From: Bacteroidota bacterium
Lineage (GTDB): Bacteria > Bacteroidota > Bacteroidia > Chitinophagales > Chitinophagaceae
DNA length: 53,999 nt
Assembly: GCA_023391895.1 (NCBI GenBank)
Contig: JAEWAC010000098.1
Coordinates: 1-53,999 of the forward strand
Direction: 5' to 3'
In this document: positions 16,618 to 24,303 of the stretch, in pieces
Position numbering within the stretch: position 1 is the first letter of the stretch
How the letters are laid out: the number at the start of each line of letters is the position of its first letter
The notes under the pieces: model-generated
Databases searched by the model: none
What the model was told of the DNA's origin: nothing
Seen by the model: the letters and a program-made list of their open reading frames with translations, nothing else
Translations under genes and position numbers: made by a program

Positions 16618-16801
16618 CCCTTTCCTTGTTGTTTATAGAAACAGACTTGGTTATATACACCTAACCATTTATATTTAGTAGGTTTAATAGAGTCTGCGTC
16701 TTTACAAAGACAGGATGGACAAAGTGCAGGTTGTGTATTCAAAAAGATCTTATTCACATGAGTAAGGACCAGGCCAATTTTAAATAAAACCATCATTGCT
16801 T

Positions 16802-18040
16802 ATGTCGATTGCCACTGCTGTAGCTGCTGAAAAGAATGTACCTGCCATTCCTGTTGTTAATCCAGCCCTGCCGGTGCGGCGGGTAGCTTCGGTAGACGTG
16901 TACCGGGGCTTTGTGATGCTGCTGATGATGGCCGAAGTGCTGTCGCTGCAAAGCGTGTCCGATGCCCTGCCTTCCAGTTCCTTCTGGCGGTTTTTGGCCT
17001 TTCACCAAAGTCATGTGCCCTGGGTGGGTTGCTCCCTGCATGACATGATCCAACCTTCGTTTTCGTTCCTGGTAGGGGTGGTGCTGCCGTACTCGCTCCG
17101 GGGCCGGGTAGAGCGGGGACTGTCCAGATCGGCGCTAGTGCTGCAGGCTATCAAGCGTTCCCTTATCCTGATCTTTTTGGGCATCTTTCTACGCTCCCTG
17201 CATGCGGAGCAAACCAATTTTACTTTTGAAGATACCCTTACCCAGATCGGCCTGGGCTATACGTTTTTGTTTTTGCTGGGTTTTCAGTCCCGCCGGGTGC
17301 AGTTGATCAGCCTGGTGGTGATACTGGTAGGCTACTGGCTGTTCTTTGCCCTTTACCCGCTGCCCGGTCCCGGCTTTGACTTTGCGGCAGCCCGCGTATC
17401 TCCTGACTGGGAGCACAACCTGAACGGCTTTGCGGCCCACTGGAACAAAAACACCAATGCGGCCTGGGCGTTTGACCGCTGGTTTTTAAATCTTTTCCCC
17501 CGTGCAAAAGTTTTTATATCAAATGGCGGTGGCTATCAGACCCTGAGTTTCATTCCAACTTTAGGTACTATGATCCTGGGCTTGCTGGCCGGTGGCACGC
17601 TTAAGTCGGACAGGAGCGATAAAGAAAAAACCAAAACCTTTGTGCTGACTGGCGTTGGCTTGGTAGTGCTGGGAATGGTGCTGCATTATGCCGGCATCAA
17701 CCCCATTGTCAAACGCATCTGGACACCAGCCTGGACCTTGTTCAGCGGCGGCCTGTGCTTTTTATTTCTGGCTTTTTTCTTCTACGTGGTGGATGTGGCA
17801 GGCAAAAGTGGCTGGGCTTTTGTGCTTAAAGTTATTGGCATGAACTCTATTGCCGCCTATGTGATCGCTGATGGCTTTTCGCCTTTCATTGCCCGATCAC
17901 TATATATTCACCTGGGCAAGAATTTCGACCAGGTGCTTGGTGCCCCTTATGAAACGCTGGTGAAAGGTGCGCTGGTGCTGCTGCTGGAATGGCTGATCCT
18001 GCACTGGATGTACAAAAAGAAGATCTTCATCAAAATATAA
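16802..18040 (+). CDS. Second HGSNAT/NagX-like membrane acyltransferase
   Basis: A 412-residue polytopic membrane protein with S-V-D-V-Y-R-G-F near residue 30 and the same spaced signature as the gene at 14183: H71-x-x-W74-x-G76-x4-D81-x3-P85-x-F87. The C-terminus Y-K-K-K-I-F-I-K-I also resembles that paralogue's ending (D-K-K-K-I-Y-V-K-V). Start: a TTG six bases upstream is in frame, but ATG 16802 is the natural choice. The two paralogues are on opposite strands with two genes between them and diverge strongly elsewhere, so this is an old duplication or separate acquisition, with perhaps different amino sugar acceptors. Confidence 0.8.
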   Translation: MSIATAVAAEKNVPAIPVVNPALPVRRVASVDVYRGFVMLLMMAEVLSLQSVSDALPSSSFWRFLAFHQSHVPWVGCSLHDMIQPSFSFLVGVVLPYSLRGRVERGLSRSALVLQAIKRSLILIFLGIFLRSLHAEQTNFTFEDTLTQIGLGYTFLFLLGFQSRRVQLISLVVILVGYWLFFALYPLPGPGFDFAAARVSPDWEHNLNGFAAHWNKNTNAAWAFDRWFLNLFPRAKVFISNGGGYQTLSFIPTLGTMILGLLAGGTLKSDRSDKEKTKTFVLTGVGLVVLGMVLHYAGINPIVKRIWTPAWTLFSGGLCFLFLAFFFYVVDVAGKSGWAFVLKVIGMNSIAAYVIADGFSPFIARSLYIHLGKNFDQVLGAPYETLVKGALVLLLEWLILHWMYKKKIFIKI

Positions 18041-18066
18041 AAAAGTGATAGACGGCAAACGGCGGT

Positions 18067-18078
18067 ATGGGGTTTTGA
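18067..18078 (+). repeat. ATGGGNTTTTRAAA repeat, plus copy
   Basis: ATG GGG TTT TGA then AACCAATTGG, 27 bases after the acyltransferase stop. Confidence 0.6.
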
Positions 18079-18159
18079 AACCAATTGGCTCTTGTCAGGT
18101 CCGCATTATTTTACCGCCTATTTTTCGTTAGTTTTTTAATGAAACCATCATAAGTGAAT

Positions 18160-18171
18160 ATGGGATTTTGA
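18160..18171 (+). repeat. ATGGGNTTTTRAAA repeat, plus copy
   Basis: ATG GGA TTT TGA then AAATGTTGG, carrying the TTG that often follows the core. Confidence 0.6.
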
Positions 18172-18193
18172 AAATGTTGGTAATCTTTTGCAT

Positions 18194-18206
18194 ATGGAGT
18201 TTTTAA
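18194..18206 (+). repeat. Degenerate copy of the dispersed repeat
   Basis: CATATGGAGTTTTTAAAAAG: one extra base inside the core breaks the ATG-to-stop reading. It is in tandem with the copy 34 bases upstream. Confidence 0.4.
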
Positions 18207-18486
18207 AAAGTCCATTATACTATCAGATACACAAATGATGAGATAAGGATTGCATACAAAGCGTGCGCTATCTTTTTACATGATCTGTTTTTTCGATTTT
18301 CTTAATTTAAAAGACAGGTAAATCTGCAAGTATCCAATAAGAACCAACGCAAAGCTGGTATAACATGCAATGGTCCTACCACTTGGAATTTCCAAGCATG
18401 ATAAAGCCAATGAACAACCCCAGGACGCCTACTGCCAATCAATTTAAAGGGTCATTTTCCGTTTGCTATACCTACAGCTTTCCTTT

Positions 18487-20481
18487 TCAGGAAGTCGCAT
18501 CTATGACCTTTTGGCTCTGGAGCGGAGGCGCCGGCGGCAGCCCGGTTACTTTCAGGATCTCCTGCTCATCCAGCGTTTCACTTTCCAGTAATGCATGTGC
18601 AAGCGCATCCAACTCTTTACGGTATTGTATCAATAAGCGCTTGGCTTCTTCGTGTGCCTCATTAATAATACGCAGCACCTCTGCATCTATGGCTTCGGCC
18701 GTTGCCTCACTGAAGGGTTTAGCGCCGGTATAACCGTCCATGCCGCCTCCTAGGTATGGGTTCTGGCGCGGTGCCAACTGCACCATGCCTAATTTGTCGT
18801 TCATTCCCCAGCGGGTCACCATGGAGCGGGCCAAATTGGTGGCCTGTTCAATGTCGTTTTCGGCGCCGGTAGTGCGGTTGCCGTATACAATTTCTTCAGC
18901 CGATCGTCCACCCAAAATACCAATGATCCTGCCGCGCAGGTATTCCTCTGAATAGTTGTAGCGGTCACTTTCGGGTCGCTGATAGGTTACGCCCAGCGCC
19001 TGGCCCCGTGGTACAATAGTAACCCGGTTTACAGGATCCGCACCAGGAACCACCAGTCCCAATATGGCATGACCACCTTCGTGATAGGCTATTCGTTCCC
19101 GGTCTTCGAAAGTAAGCAGCAGCGGACGTTCCGGCCCCAGCACAATTTTTTCAAGGGCATCAAAAAAGTCTTTCTGGGTCACCACCTCTTGGTTTCGACG
19201 TGCCGCCAGCAGGGCTGCTTCGTTAACCAGATTCCTGATGTCGGCCCCTGAAAAGCCCGGCGTAGCCGCGGCAATTTCATCTAGGTGTACCTCGGGTGCC
19301 AGGGGAACGTTACGCGTATGCACTTTTAAAATCGCTTCCCGGCCCACCTTATCCGGCAGGTTTACTACCACGCGCCGGTCGAAGCGTCCGGGCCTGAGCA
19401 GGGCTTTGTCGAGCACGTCGGGCTGGTTAGTGGCCGCCAGTACAATGACGCCTTCCTTACTGTCAAAGCCATCCATTTCGGTAAGTATCTGGTTCAGGGT
19501 CTGTTCCTGTTCGCTGGAGCCGCCAATGGCGTGTTGCCCGCGAGCCCGGCCTATTGAATCCAATTCATCAATAAAAATAATGGCCGGTGCATGCTCCCGC
19601 GCCTGTTTAAATAGGTCGCGTACCCTTGCGGCGCCGACACCAACGATCATCTCCACAAATTCCGACGCACTCATGGAAAAGAAAGGCACGCCCGCTTCCC
19701 CTGCTACTGCACGGGCCAGCAGAGTTTTGCCGGTACCGGGCGACCCCACCAGCAAAACGCCTTTAGGGGCTGCGCCACCCAGGCGGGTATATTTTTGGGG
19801 ATCTTTTAGAAAATCTACAATTTCCACCAGTTCGTTTTCCGCTTCATCAATGCCGGCCACGTCTTCAAAGGTTACCCGTTTCTGTGTGTCTTTGTCAAAG
19901 CGTTTTGCTTTGCTTTTTCCAATACCCATAAAGCCGCCCATGCCCATGCCTGCCTGTTTTTGCGCCCGCCGGTACATCCATATATAAAAAGCAATAATGA
20001 TCAACGCCGGACCAAAAAGTGCCAGAAATGATACCAGGGGATTACGGGCTTCCTGGATTGGGTCCGCCCTTATTTCAACCCGGTGTTCAATCAATAAATT
20101 TTCAAGACCCGGATCAACGAAAGAAGGCACGATCGTAGCAAAATCTTTAACAGACATTGCATTATTATTCTCGGTACTGTCCGCATGTGGTGATTTGTAA
20201 TCGACAGCCTGAATGAACTGTCCTGAAATCAACTCACCCTTGGTATATATCGCCTTTACATTGTTCTTTGTTACTTCTTCTTTAAAAAGTGTATAAGGAA
20301 TTTTAACTGGCTCTGCCGATCCGAAAAACGTTTTTGAAAGAAGGTAGTTCAGCAGCAGCAGGCCAAGGAACCAAAGCCAGATCCTGCCTGAAGGCACCGG
20401 GTTTTTTCTGTTGGCGTTAGCCGGCGACTTGCCGGTAGACGGTGCAGCATTGCTTGCCGTTTGTTGTGCAGGTGTATTCAT
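18487..20481 (-). CDS. ftsH: ATP-dependent zinc metalloprotease FtsH
   Basis: Membrane-bound AAA+ protease that degrades misfolded membrane proteins and regulators. The 664 residues contain two membrane segments (about 34-50 and 150-170) around a periplasmic domain, Walker A G246-S-P-G-T-G-K-T253, Walker B I-I-F-I-D-E (301-306), the SRH arginines near 367-370, and the zinc site H467-E-G-G-H471 (canonical HEAGH with Ala to Gly, still a complete HExxH). The C-terminus ends shortly after the protease domain, without a long tail. It seems monocistronic. The Pro/Ala/Ser-rich N-terminal 30 residues are unusual. It might be a second FtsH paralogue of the genome; the rest of the chromosome would decide. 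Confidence 0.95.
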   Translation of the reverse strand: MNTPAQQTASNAAPSTGKSPANANRKNPVPSGRIWLWFLGLLLLNYLLSKTFFGSAEPVKIPYTLFKEEVTKNNVKAIYTKGELISGQFIQAVDYKSPHADSTENNNAMSVKDFATIVPSFVDPGLENLLIEHRVEIRADPIQEARNPLVSFLALFGPALIIIAFYIWMYRRAQKQAGMGMGGFMGIGKSKAKRFDKDTQKRVTFEDVAGIDEAENELVEIVDFLKDPQKYTRLGGAAPKGVLLVGSPGTGKTLLARAVAGEAGVPFFSMSASEFVEMIVGVGAARVRDLFKQAREHAPAIIFIDELDSIGRARGQHAIGGSSEQEQTLNQILTEMDGFDSKEGVIVLAATNQPDVLDKALLRPGRFDRRVVVNLPDKVGREAILKVHTRNVPLAPEVHLDEIAAATPGFSGADIRNLVNEAALLAARRNQEVVTQKDFFDALEKIVLGPERPLLLTFEDRERIAYHEGGHAILGLVVPGADPVNRVTIVPRGQALGVTYQRPESDRYNYSEEYLRGRIIGILGGRSAEEIVYGNRTTGAENDIEQATNLARSMVTRWGMNDKLGMVQLAPRQNPYLGGGMDGYTGAKPFSEATAEAIDAEVLRIINEAHEEAKRLLIQYRKELDALAHALLESETLDEQEILKVTGLPPAPPLQSQKVIDATS

Positions 20482-20533
20482 AATTCAATGCATTCGATAT
20501 TTTTGAATTATAATTGTTTAGTTGCATGTCGCT

Positions 20534-20545
20534 ATGGGGTTTTGA
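20534..20545 (+). repeat. ATGGGNTTTTRAAA repeat, plus copy
   Basis: ATG GGG TTT TGA then AAAACATTCC, 53 bases upstream of the ftsH start and antisense to it. Confidence 0.6.
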
Positions 20546-20608
20546 AAAACATTCCTCCAGACTTTTCTTTTATCGTGTAGCAATCAATCTGCCGTTTTTA
20601 TTGTAAAC

Positions 20609-20620
20609 ATGGGCTTTTAA
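20609..20620 (+). repeat. ATGGGNTTTTRAAA repeat, plus copy
   Basis: ATG GGC TTT TAA then AGATTATTTTAG. With one base inserted, the same sequence forms the start of the GH79 gene at 22352. Confidence 0.6.
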
Positions 20621-20668
20621 AGATTATTTTAGCTCGTTCAATGATTTTGGGTTGTGCGGTAAACCTAT

Positions 20669-20680
20669 TCAAAACCCCAT
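20669..20680 (-). repeat. ATGGGNTTTTRAAA repeat, minus copy
   Basis: The minus strand reads ATG GGG TTT TGA then ATAGGTTT. It faces the two plus copies upstream in the same 263-base gap. Confidence 0.55.
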
Positions 20681-20744
20681 GTGCAGAATCTGCCCTTATT
20701 CTTCTTCGTCCAGAGAGTTTGTGTCTTCTAAACGCCAAAGCATA

Positions 20745-22352
20745 TTACTTTCTTTTGCCTGCATCAGCAAAGGTGATAAAGGTGATGCTGGTGGCAGGCA
20801 GTGCCACCTTACCGGCTTTTACAGGATTGCCTTTCAAGGTTGGTAACTCATCATTGGGTGCCAGGCTGAGTTTCTGTCCGTTCAGCATGACTGTTGTATC
20901 CTGAAGTTCTTTAGAAATTAGCGTGTACTGTTCGGCGTTAGAAGGGATATGGATGGGAGTTGCCGTTTTATTGGTGTTGATGACTAAAAGCGTCATGCCG
21001 CCTGGTTGACCTTTCCTGTTATGCGCAAATAAATATACCCCCGGCGCTCCTCTGCCTGCTTCATACACTTCGGTGCCCATCAACCTGTTCCACAACAAGG
21101 CGGCCCAGTAATTGGGTTTGGGCAAATGGGTGTCCTGATCAATCAGGCTGTATTCACTGGCAATAAGGGTGTTGTGCATGATCACCTGCAACCCTTTTTT
21201 CGCTAAAGATCCTAACTGGTATAAATAGCGGAAACAATCCAGATACGTCGCTGCAAACGGGTCGCCGCCGGCGGCAGCCTGGGCTGTTTCGGTGATCCAG
21301 ATAGGCTTGCCCGGCAGGTATTTGTCTCTTAACCCAATATAATAATCCGCCACCGTATCGGTTCTGCGCAACCAGGCCGAATCAAGCGCATGTTCCGCCT
21401 GAATGGAAAAGGGGCCACTGCGCATCATACGCAGAGAAGCCGCTCCGTAATAATGATAAGAAAAAACATCAAATTGGGGTTTAGGTTCTGCCGACATCAT
21501 GGCTTCCGTTGGAAGTATCTTCATGCCACCCATCGCAAAGTTTACACCCGGAATACCTTCGCCCACAGATCCTGGACCCAGTGTAAGCATACCAGGTACT
21601 TCTTTTTTTGCCCAGGCAGTAAAGACAGCCACATCTTTTGCAAAATGGCTGGCACCATAGTTCTCATCCATTTCACCGCCTGCTGTGGGCATGGTGGGCT
21701 CGTTAAATAGTTCTGCTGCGGCAATTTCACCTCCCTGGCTTTTGGTGTAAGCCACCATTTTCTGGGCTTCCCTGGGCGTCCAAACACCTTGTGCATCCCG
21801 CACACCATTGGATACGGCAAAAGACGTAACCAGTTGAGAGTGGGTAGATTTTATAAAATCAAGCACCCCTTTCCACTGGCTGCGGGTCAGTACATTGACA
21901 AAGCCTTCCGGCGCTTTCGTCATGGGTGGGTCATCATTATCCTGGAAATAAACGGCATTGGCCCAGGTACCGCTCACCCGCACATAAGCAGGGGCCAGCC
22001 CATTGGCCAGATTCATCAATCTTTTCTCTTTCAGGTTAACAGGTGCCAGTTTTCGATACAATTGTTCGTTCTTTTGCGATATGTCGTAGGTGGCTGCCGA
22101 TTCCAGCGACGGTAAACTGTCCATCATTTTATAAGGCTTCCAGAATTCGCCTCCAACCACTTCTACCATTTCCACATTATAAGACTGGTAACGTTCATCT
22201 ACGCTGCCAATGCGTTTCATGTCTTTAAAATTTATGGTGATGACACTGTTCTTGTCATTGGCGGCGGCACTACCGGTGTTCCCCGAATTGCAGGCACTTA
22301 AGGCAAGGGCACAGGCAATAGATATCAGTGGAATAATCTTTAAAATGCCCAT
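20745..22352 (-). CDS. GH79-like (heparanase/beta-glucuronidase type) lipoprotein
   Basis: Predicted clan GH-A retaining hydrolase for glucuronide bonds. The 535-residue product has a lipoprotein signal (lipobox L-S-A-C21). The barrel shows the acid/base motif E-L-F-N216-E217-P and the nucleophile motif W-I-T-E354-T, the layout of GH79 heparanase-like enzymes; A-Y-V-R-V-S-G-T-W-A (121-130) is also family-like. A C-terminal beta domain begins near residue 440. It is alone on its strand, with a plus-strand cyclase gene divergent upstream. GH39, GH51 or GH30 relatives share these motifs, so the family number is less sure than the GH-A type. Together with two HGSNAT-like proteins it suggests use of uronic-acid-rich or glycosaminoglycan-like polymers; inference. 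Confidence 0.72.
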   Translation of the reverse strand: MGILKIIPLISIACALALSACNSGNTGSAAANDKNSVITINFKDMKRIGSVDERYQSYNVEMVEVVGGEFWKPYKMMDSLPSLESAATYDISQKNEQLYRKLAPVNLKEKRLMNLANGLAPAYVRVSGTWANAVYFQDNDDPPMTKAPEGFVNVLTRSQWKGVLDFIKSTHSQLVTSFAVSNGVRDAQGVWTPREAQKMVAYTKSQGGEIAAAELFNEPTMPTAGGEMDENYGASHFAKDVAVFTAWAKKEVPGMLTLGPGSVGEGIPGVNFAMGGMKILPTEAMMSAEPKPQFDVFSYHYYGAASLRMMRSGPFSIQAEHALDSAWLRRTDTVADYYIGLRDKYLPGKPIWITETAQAAAGGDPFAATYLDCFRYLYQLGSLAKKGLQVIMHNTLIASEYSLIDQDTHLPKPNYWAALLWNRLMGTEVYEAGRGAPGVYLFAHNRKGQPGGMTLLVINTNKTATPIHIPSNAEQYTLISKELQDTTVMLNGQKLSLAPNDELPTLKGNPVKAGKVALPATSITFITFADAGKRK

Positions 22353-22369
22353 ATTCTTTTATTAAGGTT

Positions 22370-22381
22370 TTAAAACCCTAC
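22370..22381 (-). repeat. Degenerate copy of the dispersed repeat
   Basis: The minus strand reads GTAGGGTTTTAA then AACC, 17 bases before the GH79 start codon. The ATG is replaced by GTA. Confidence 0.35.
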
Positions 22382-22549
22382 TAGCTGGACGTTCAAAAAG
22401 TATGCTTGAATTGATGAAGTGGAATCCCCGTGGGGGTAAATGTTTTTGTTGAGCTTGGGTGTTAAAGGAGAACTTCTACTTGTGTTTAACTGTAAATCCG
22501 TTTCCCAAATTGTCCAGGTAACGTGCAACGCAACAAAGGGTGACATCGG

Positions 22550-22574
22550 GTTTACTTGTAAACATTAGTTTACA
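22550..22574. promoter_or_regulatory. Three GTTTAC half-sites (operator-like)
   Basis: GTTTAC (22550-22555), GTAAAC (22558-22563) and GTTTAC (22568-22573) alternate in orientation. The last two form TGTAAAC-N4-GTTTACA, a perfect inverted repeat. LacI- and GntR-type regulators use such sites. The likely targets are the GH79 gene (198 bases away) or the cyclase gene (130 bases away). Confidence 0.5.
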
Positions 22575-22667
22575 CTTCTTTGCGCTCCTAAATGCAGAGC
22601 CGTTTACCTCAGCTACAATAGGTAATATTTTAGCACATCCCTGCCTTAAGCGATGCTTCTTTTTTTT

Positions 22668-22675
22668 TAAATTTG
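22668..22675 (+). promoter_or_regulatory. -7 element of the cyclase gene
   Basis: TAAATTTG matches TAnnTTTG perfectly and lies 28 bases before the ATG, predicting a leader of about 20 bases. No -33 TTG was found at a standard distance. Confidence 0.5.
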
Positions 22676-22703
22676 TTAGTATTTATAGGCATACTATAAT
22701 GAA

Positions 22704-23639
22704 ATGGGTGAAGGTCAACAATACCTGATTGAGTTTCCCCGGGAGGGCTGCATTTCCATTGCAGCGGGCGCCACCATATTAGAGGCTGCTCTGTCGGCCG
22801 GCATTTCTCTTTTTCATGTTTGCGGTGGCAATGCCCGCTGTTCTACCTGCCGGGTATTGGTCCTGGAGGGGGCGGAATGGCTGTCGCCGCCCAATTCCAA
22901 AGAACAATTATTAAAGGACCAGATGCGGTTTCCCCGGAACGTGCGCCTGGCCTGCCAGACCTTTGTATCGGGAGGACCGGTGAAGCTCCGGCGTATTATT
23001 CAGGATGAAACCGACATCGGCTTGTACGTAGGCAATGCCGCGGGCACCTCCACCCAGCAATTGGGAGAAGAGCGGGAACTGGTCTTGTTTTTCCTGGACA
23101 TCCGGGATTTTACCCGCTTTGTAGAAACCCAGCTGGCCTTCGATGTCATACACATTATCCGGAAGCTGTTTACCGTTTTCCAGAACATCATTGAAAGCAA
23201 TCACGGCAGCATTATTGAAACAGCCGGTGATGGTTTGTACGCGGTGTTTGGGTGTGAGACGGACCGCATGAAGAGTACCCAATCGGCGGTTCAGTCGGGC
23301 TTTTCAATCCTGGCAGACCTGGAGACCTTAAATGAAACGTATTTTGTACCTTTTTTTGGCACCCCGGTTCAGGTGGGCATCGGCATCCACATTGGCAAAG
23401 TCATCAGTGGCACCATCCGGATCAGCAATGAAGATCATCAGGTAGTGATGGGCCATCCGGTCAATATCGCCTCCCGCCTGCAGGCGGCTACCAAAAAGCT
23501 CAATAATAGTTTTATAGTTTCCTCCGAGGTGTACCAGTTGCTGTTGCACGATGCGGGGGAATTCGCTTCCACGACACTGTCGGTAAAAGGCATCAGCGGC
23601 AAACAAACTGTTTATCTACTGGGCAAGCCATACGTATAA
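22704..23639 (+). CDS. [2Fe-2S] ferredoxin-class III adenylate/guanylate cyclase fusion
   Basis: Predicted soluble cyclase whose activity may depend on a redox centre. Residues 1-100 are a plant-type ferredoxin domain with ligands C40, C46, C49 and C84 in the C-x5-C-x2-C...C pattern. Residues about 122-310 are a class III cyclase: F-L-D132-I-R-D-F-T (first metal Asp), A-G-D176-G-L-Y-A-V-F (second metal Asp), and N254-I-A-S-R258, the N-x3-R transition-state pair. All catalytic residues are present, so it should be active. Whether it makes cAMP or cGMP cannot be settled by eye. ATG 22704 is used; an ATG 5 bases upstream opens a frame of only ten codons. No operon partner. Fer2-cyclase proteins occur in other phyla; in Bacteroidota they are uncommon as far as I know. 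Confidence 0.9.
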   Translation: MGEGQQYLIEFPREGCISIAAGATILEAALSAGISLFHVCGGNARCSTCRVLVLEGAEWLSPPNSKEQLLKDQMRFPRNVRLACQTFVSGGPVKLRRIIQDETDIGLYVGNAAGTSTQQLGEERELVLFFLDIRDFTRFVETQLAFDVIHIIRKLFTVFQNIIESNHGSIIETAGDGLYAVFGCETDRMKSTQSAVQSGFSILADLETLNETYFVPFFGTPVQVGIGIHIGKVISGTIRISNEDHQVVMGHPVNIASRLQAATKKLNNSFIVSSEVYQLLLHDAGEFASTTLSVKGISGKQTVYLLGKPYV

Positions 23640-24076
23640 TCTACAGCTGTGTTCGTTACGCTTTTACTGCGGGTTAGGTCAGCTTTTCCAGTTAATCCAT
23701 TATAGATGTAACAGTATCCATGGTATTGCCATGTGCCAGCGCCTTTGGCTAATAATTGCTGTTCAAAGATTCTATGATACAACTAAAAAATGACCAATGG
23801 TAAATCTAATAGGGAAAGCAGGTCTGATGCACTCAGAATATATTATTTGAGAACTTTTGATGATTATTAAAGTGTTTTCAAATCCGGAAAAGTATTGTTG
23901 GTAGAAGGCATTTCAGAAGTGCGACAATTGGTATTCTGAAATGTACCATTAATTCCTCTTTCATTCAAATTAAAATCTAAAGTTCTTCTATATAAAAATT
24001 CCGCTTTTAAACATGAGCAATTTGTAACTTACAATCACTACGAACTTCTTTCACTCATCAATAAAAGGTTGCAGTT

Positions 24077-24187
24077 ATGAAAGTCCTGGAGAATAAAGTG
24101 CCCCTTGTTACAGTAGCAGGGCAGGGCATTGGATGGGGTGTATGGGGTTTTGAAAAGGTTGAGCCTATTGCTGATTCCAGGGTTTGA
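24077..24187 (+). pseudogene. Truncated SDR gene start cut off at a dispersed repeat
   Basis: ATG 24077 opens 36 codons that begin M-K-V-L-E-N-K-V-P-L-V-T-V-A-G-Q-G-I-G, nearly the N-terminus of the SDRs at 9060 and 25291 (M-K-R-L-E-N-K, then the T-G-x-x-x-x-x-G loop; here the first Gly is Val). Similarity ends at about residue 21-22, exactly where the repeat core starts at 24142; the remaining residues (W-G-F-E-K-V-E-P-I) are not SDR-like. The rest of the gene is missing. It reads as a relic of a third SDR copy deleted up to the repeat. Confidence 0.6.
24142..24153 (+). repeat. ATGGGNTTTTRAAA repeat, plus copy at a deletion junction
   Basis: ATG GGG TTT TGA then AAAGGTTGAG. It abuts the SDR remnant and contains the TTG that follows the core in other copies. 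Confidence 0.6.
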
Positions 24188-24252
24188 AAACATGCAAATC
24201 AGAAGTGGTAAATCCGTATTGAAGATGGGAATCGTTCCATCAAAAAGGAAAT

Positions 24253-24264
24253 ATGGGTTTTTAA
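24253..24264 (+). repeat. ATGGGNTTTTRAAA repeat, plus copy
   Basis: ATG GGT TTT TAA then AGAAGTTC, 39 bases before the pirin start. Confidence 0.6.
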
Positions 24265-24303
24265 AGAAGTTCATTTTATAACCAGTTTCATAAACTAATT
24301 GTT

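Larger units (their letters stand above)
18041..18486. other. Intergenic region between convergent genes with three repeats
   Basis: Lies between the ends of the second acyltransferase gene (plus) and ftsH (minus). It holds repeat copies at 18067, 18160 and 18194 and no recognised gene or clear terminator. Confidence 0.5.
22353..22703. other. Divergent promoter region between GH79 and cyclase genes
   Basis: It contains a degenerate repeat (22370), a three-half-site operator-like element (22550-22573) and a -7 element for the cyclase gene (22668). No gene is seen. Confidence 0.5.
23640..24303. other. Intergenic region with SDR remnant and two repeats
   Basis: From 23640 to about 24070 nothing was recognised. 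Then come a decayed SDR start (24077-24187) and repeat copies at 24142 and 24253, immediately upstream of the pirin gene. Confidence 0.5.
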
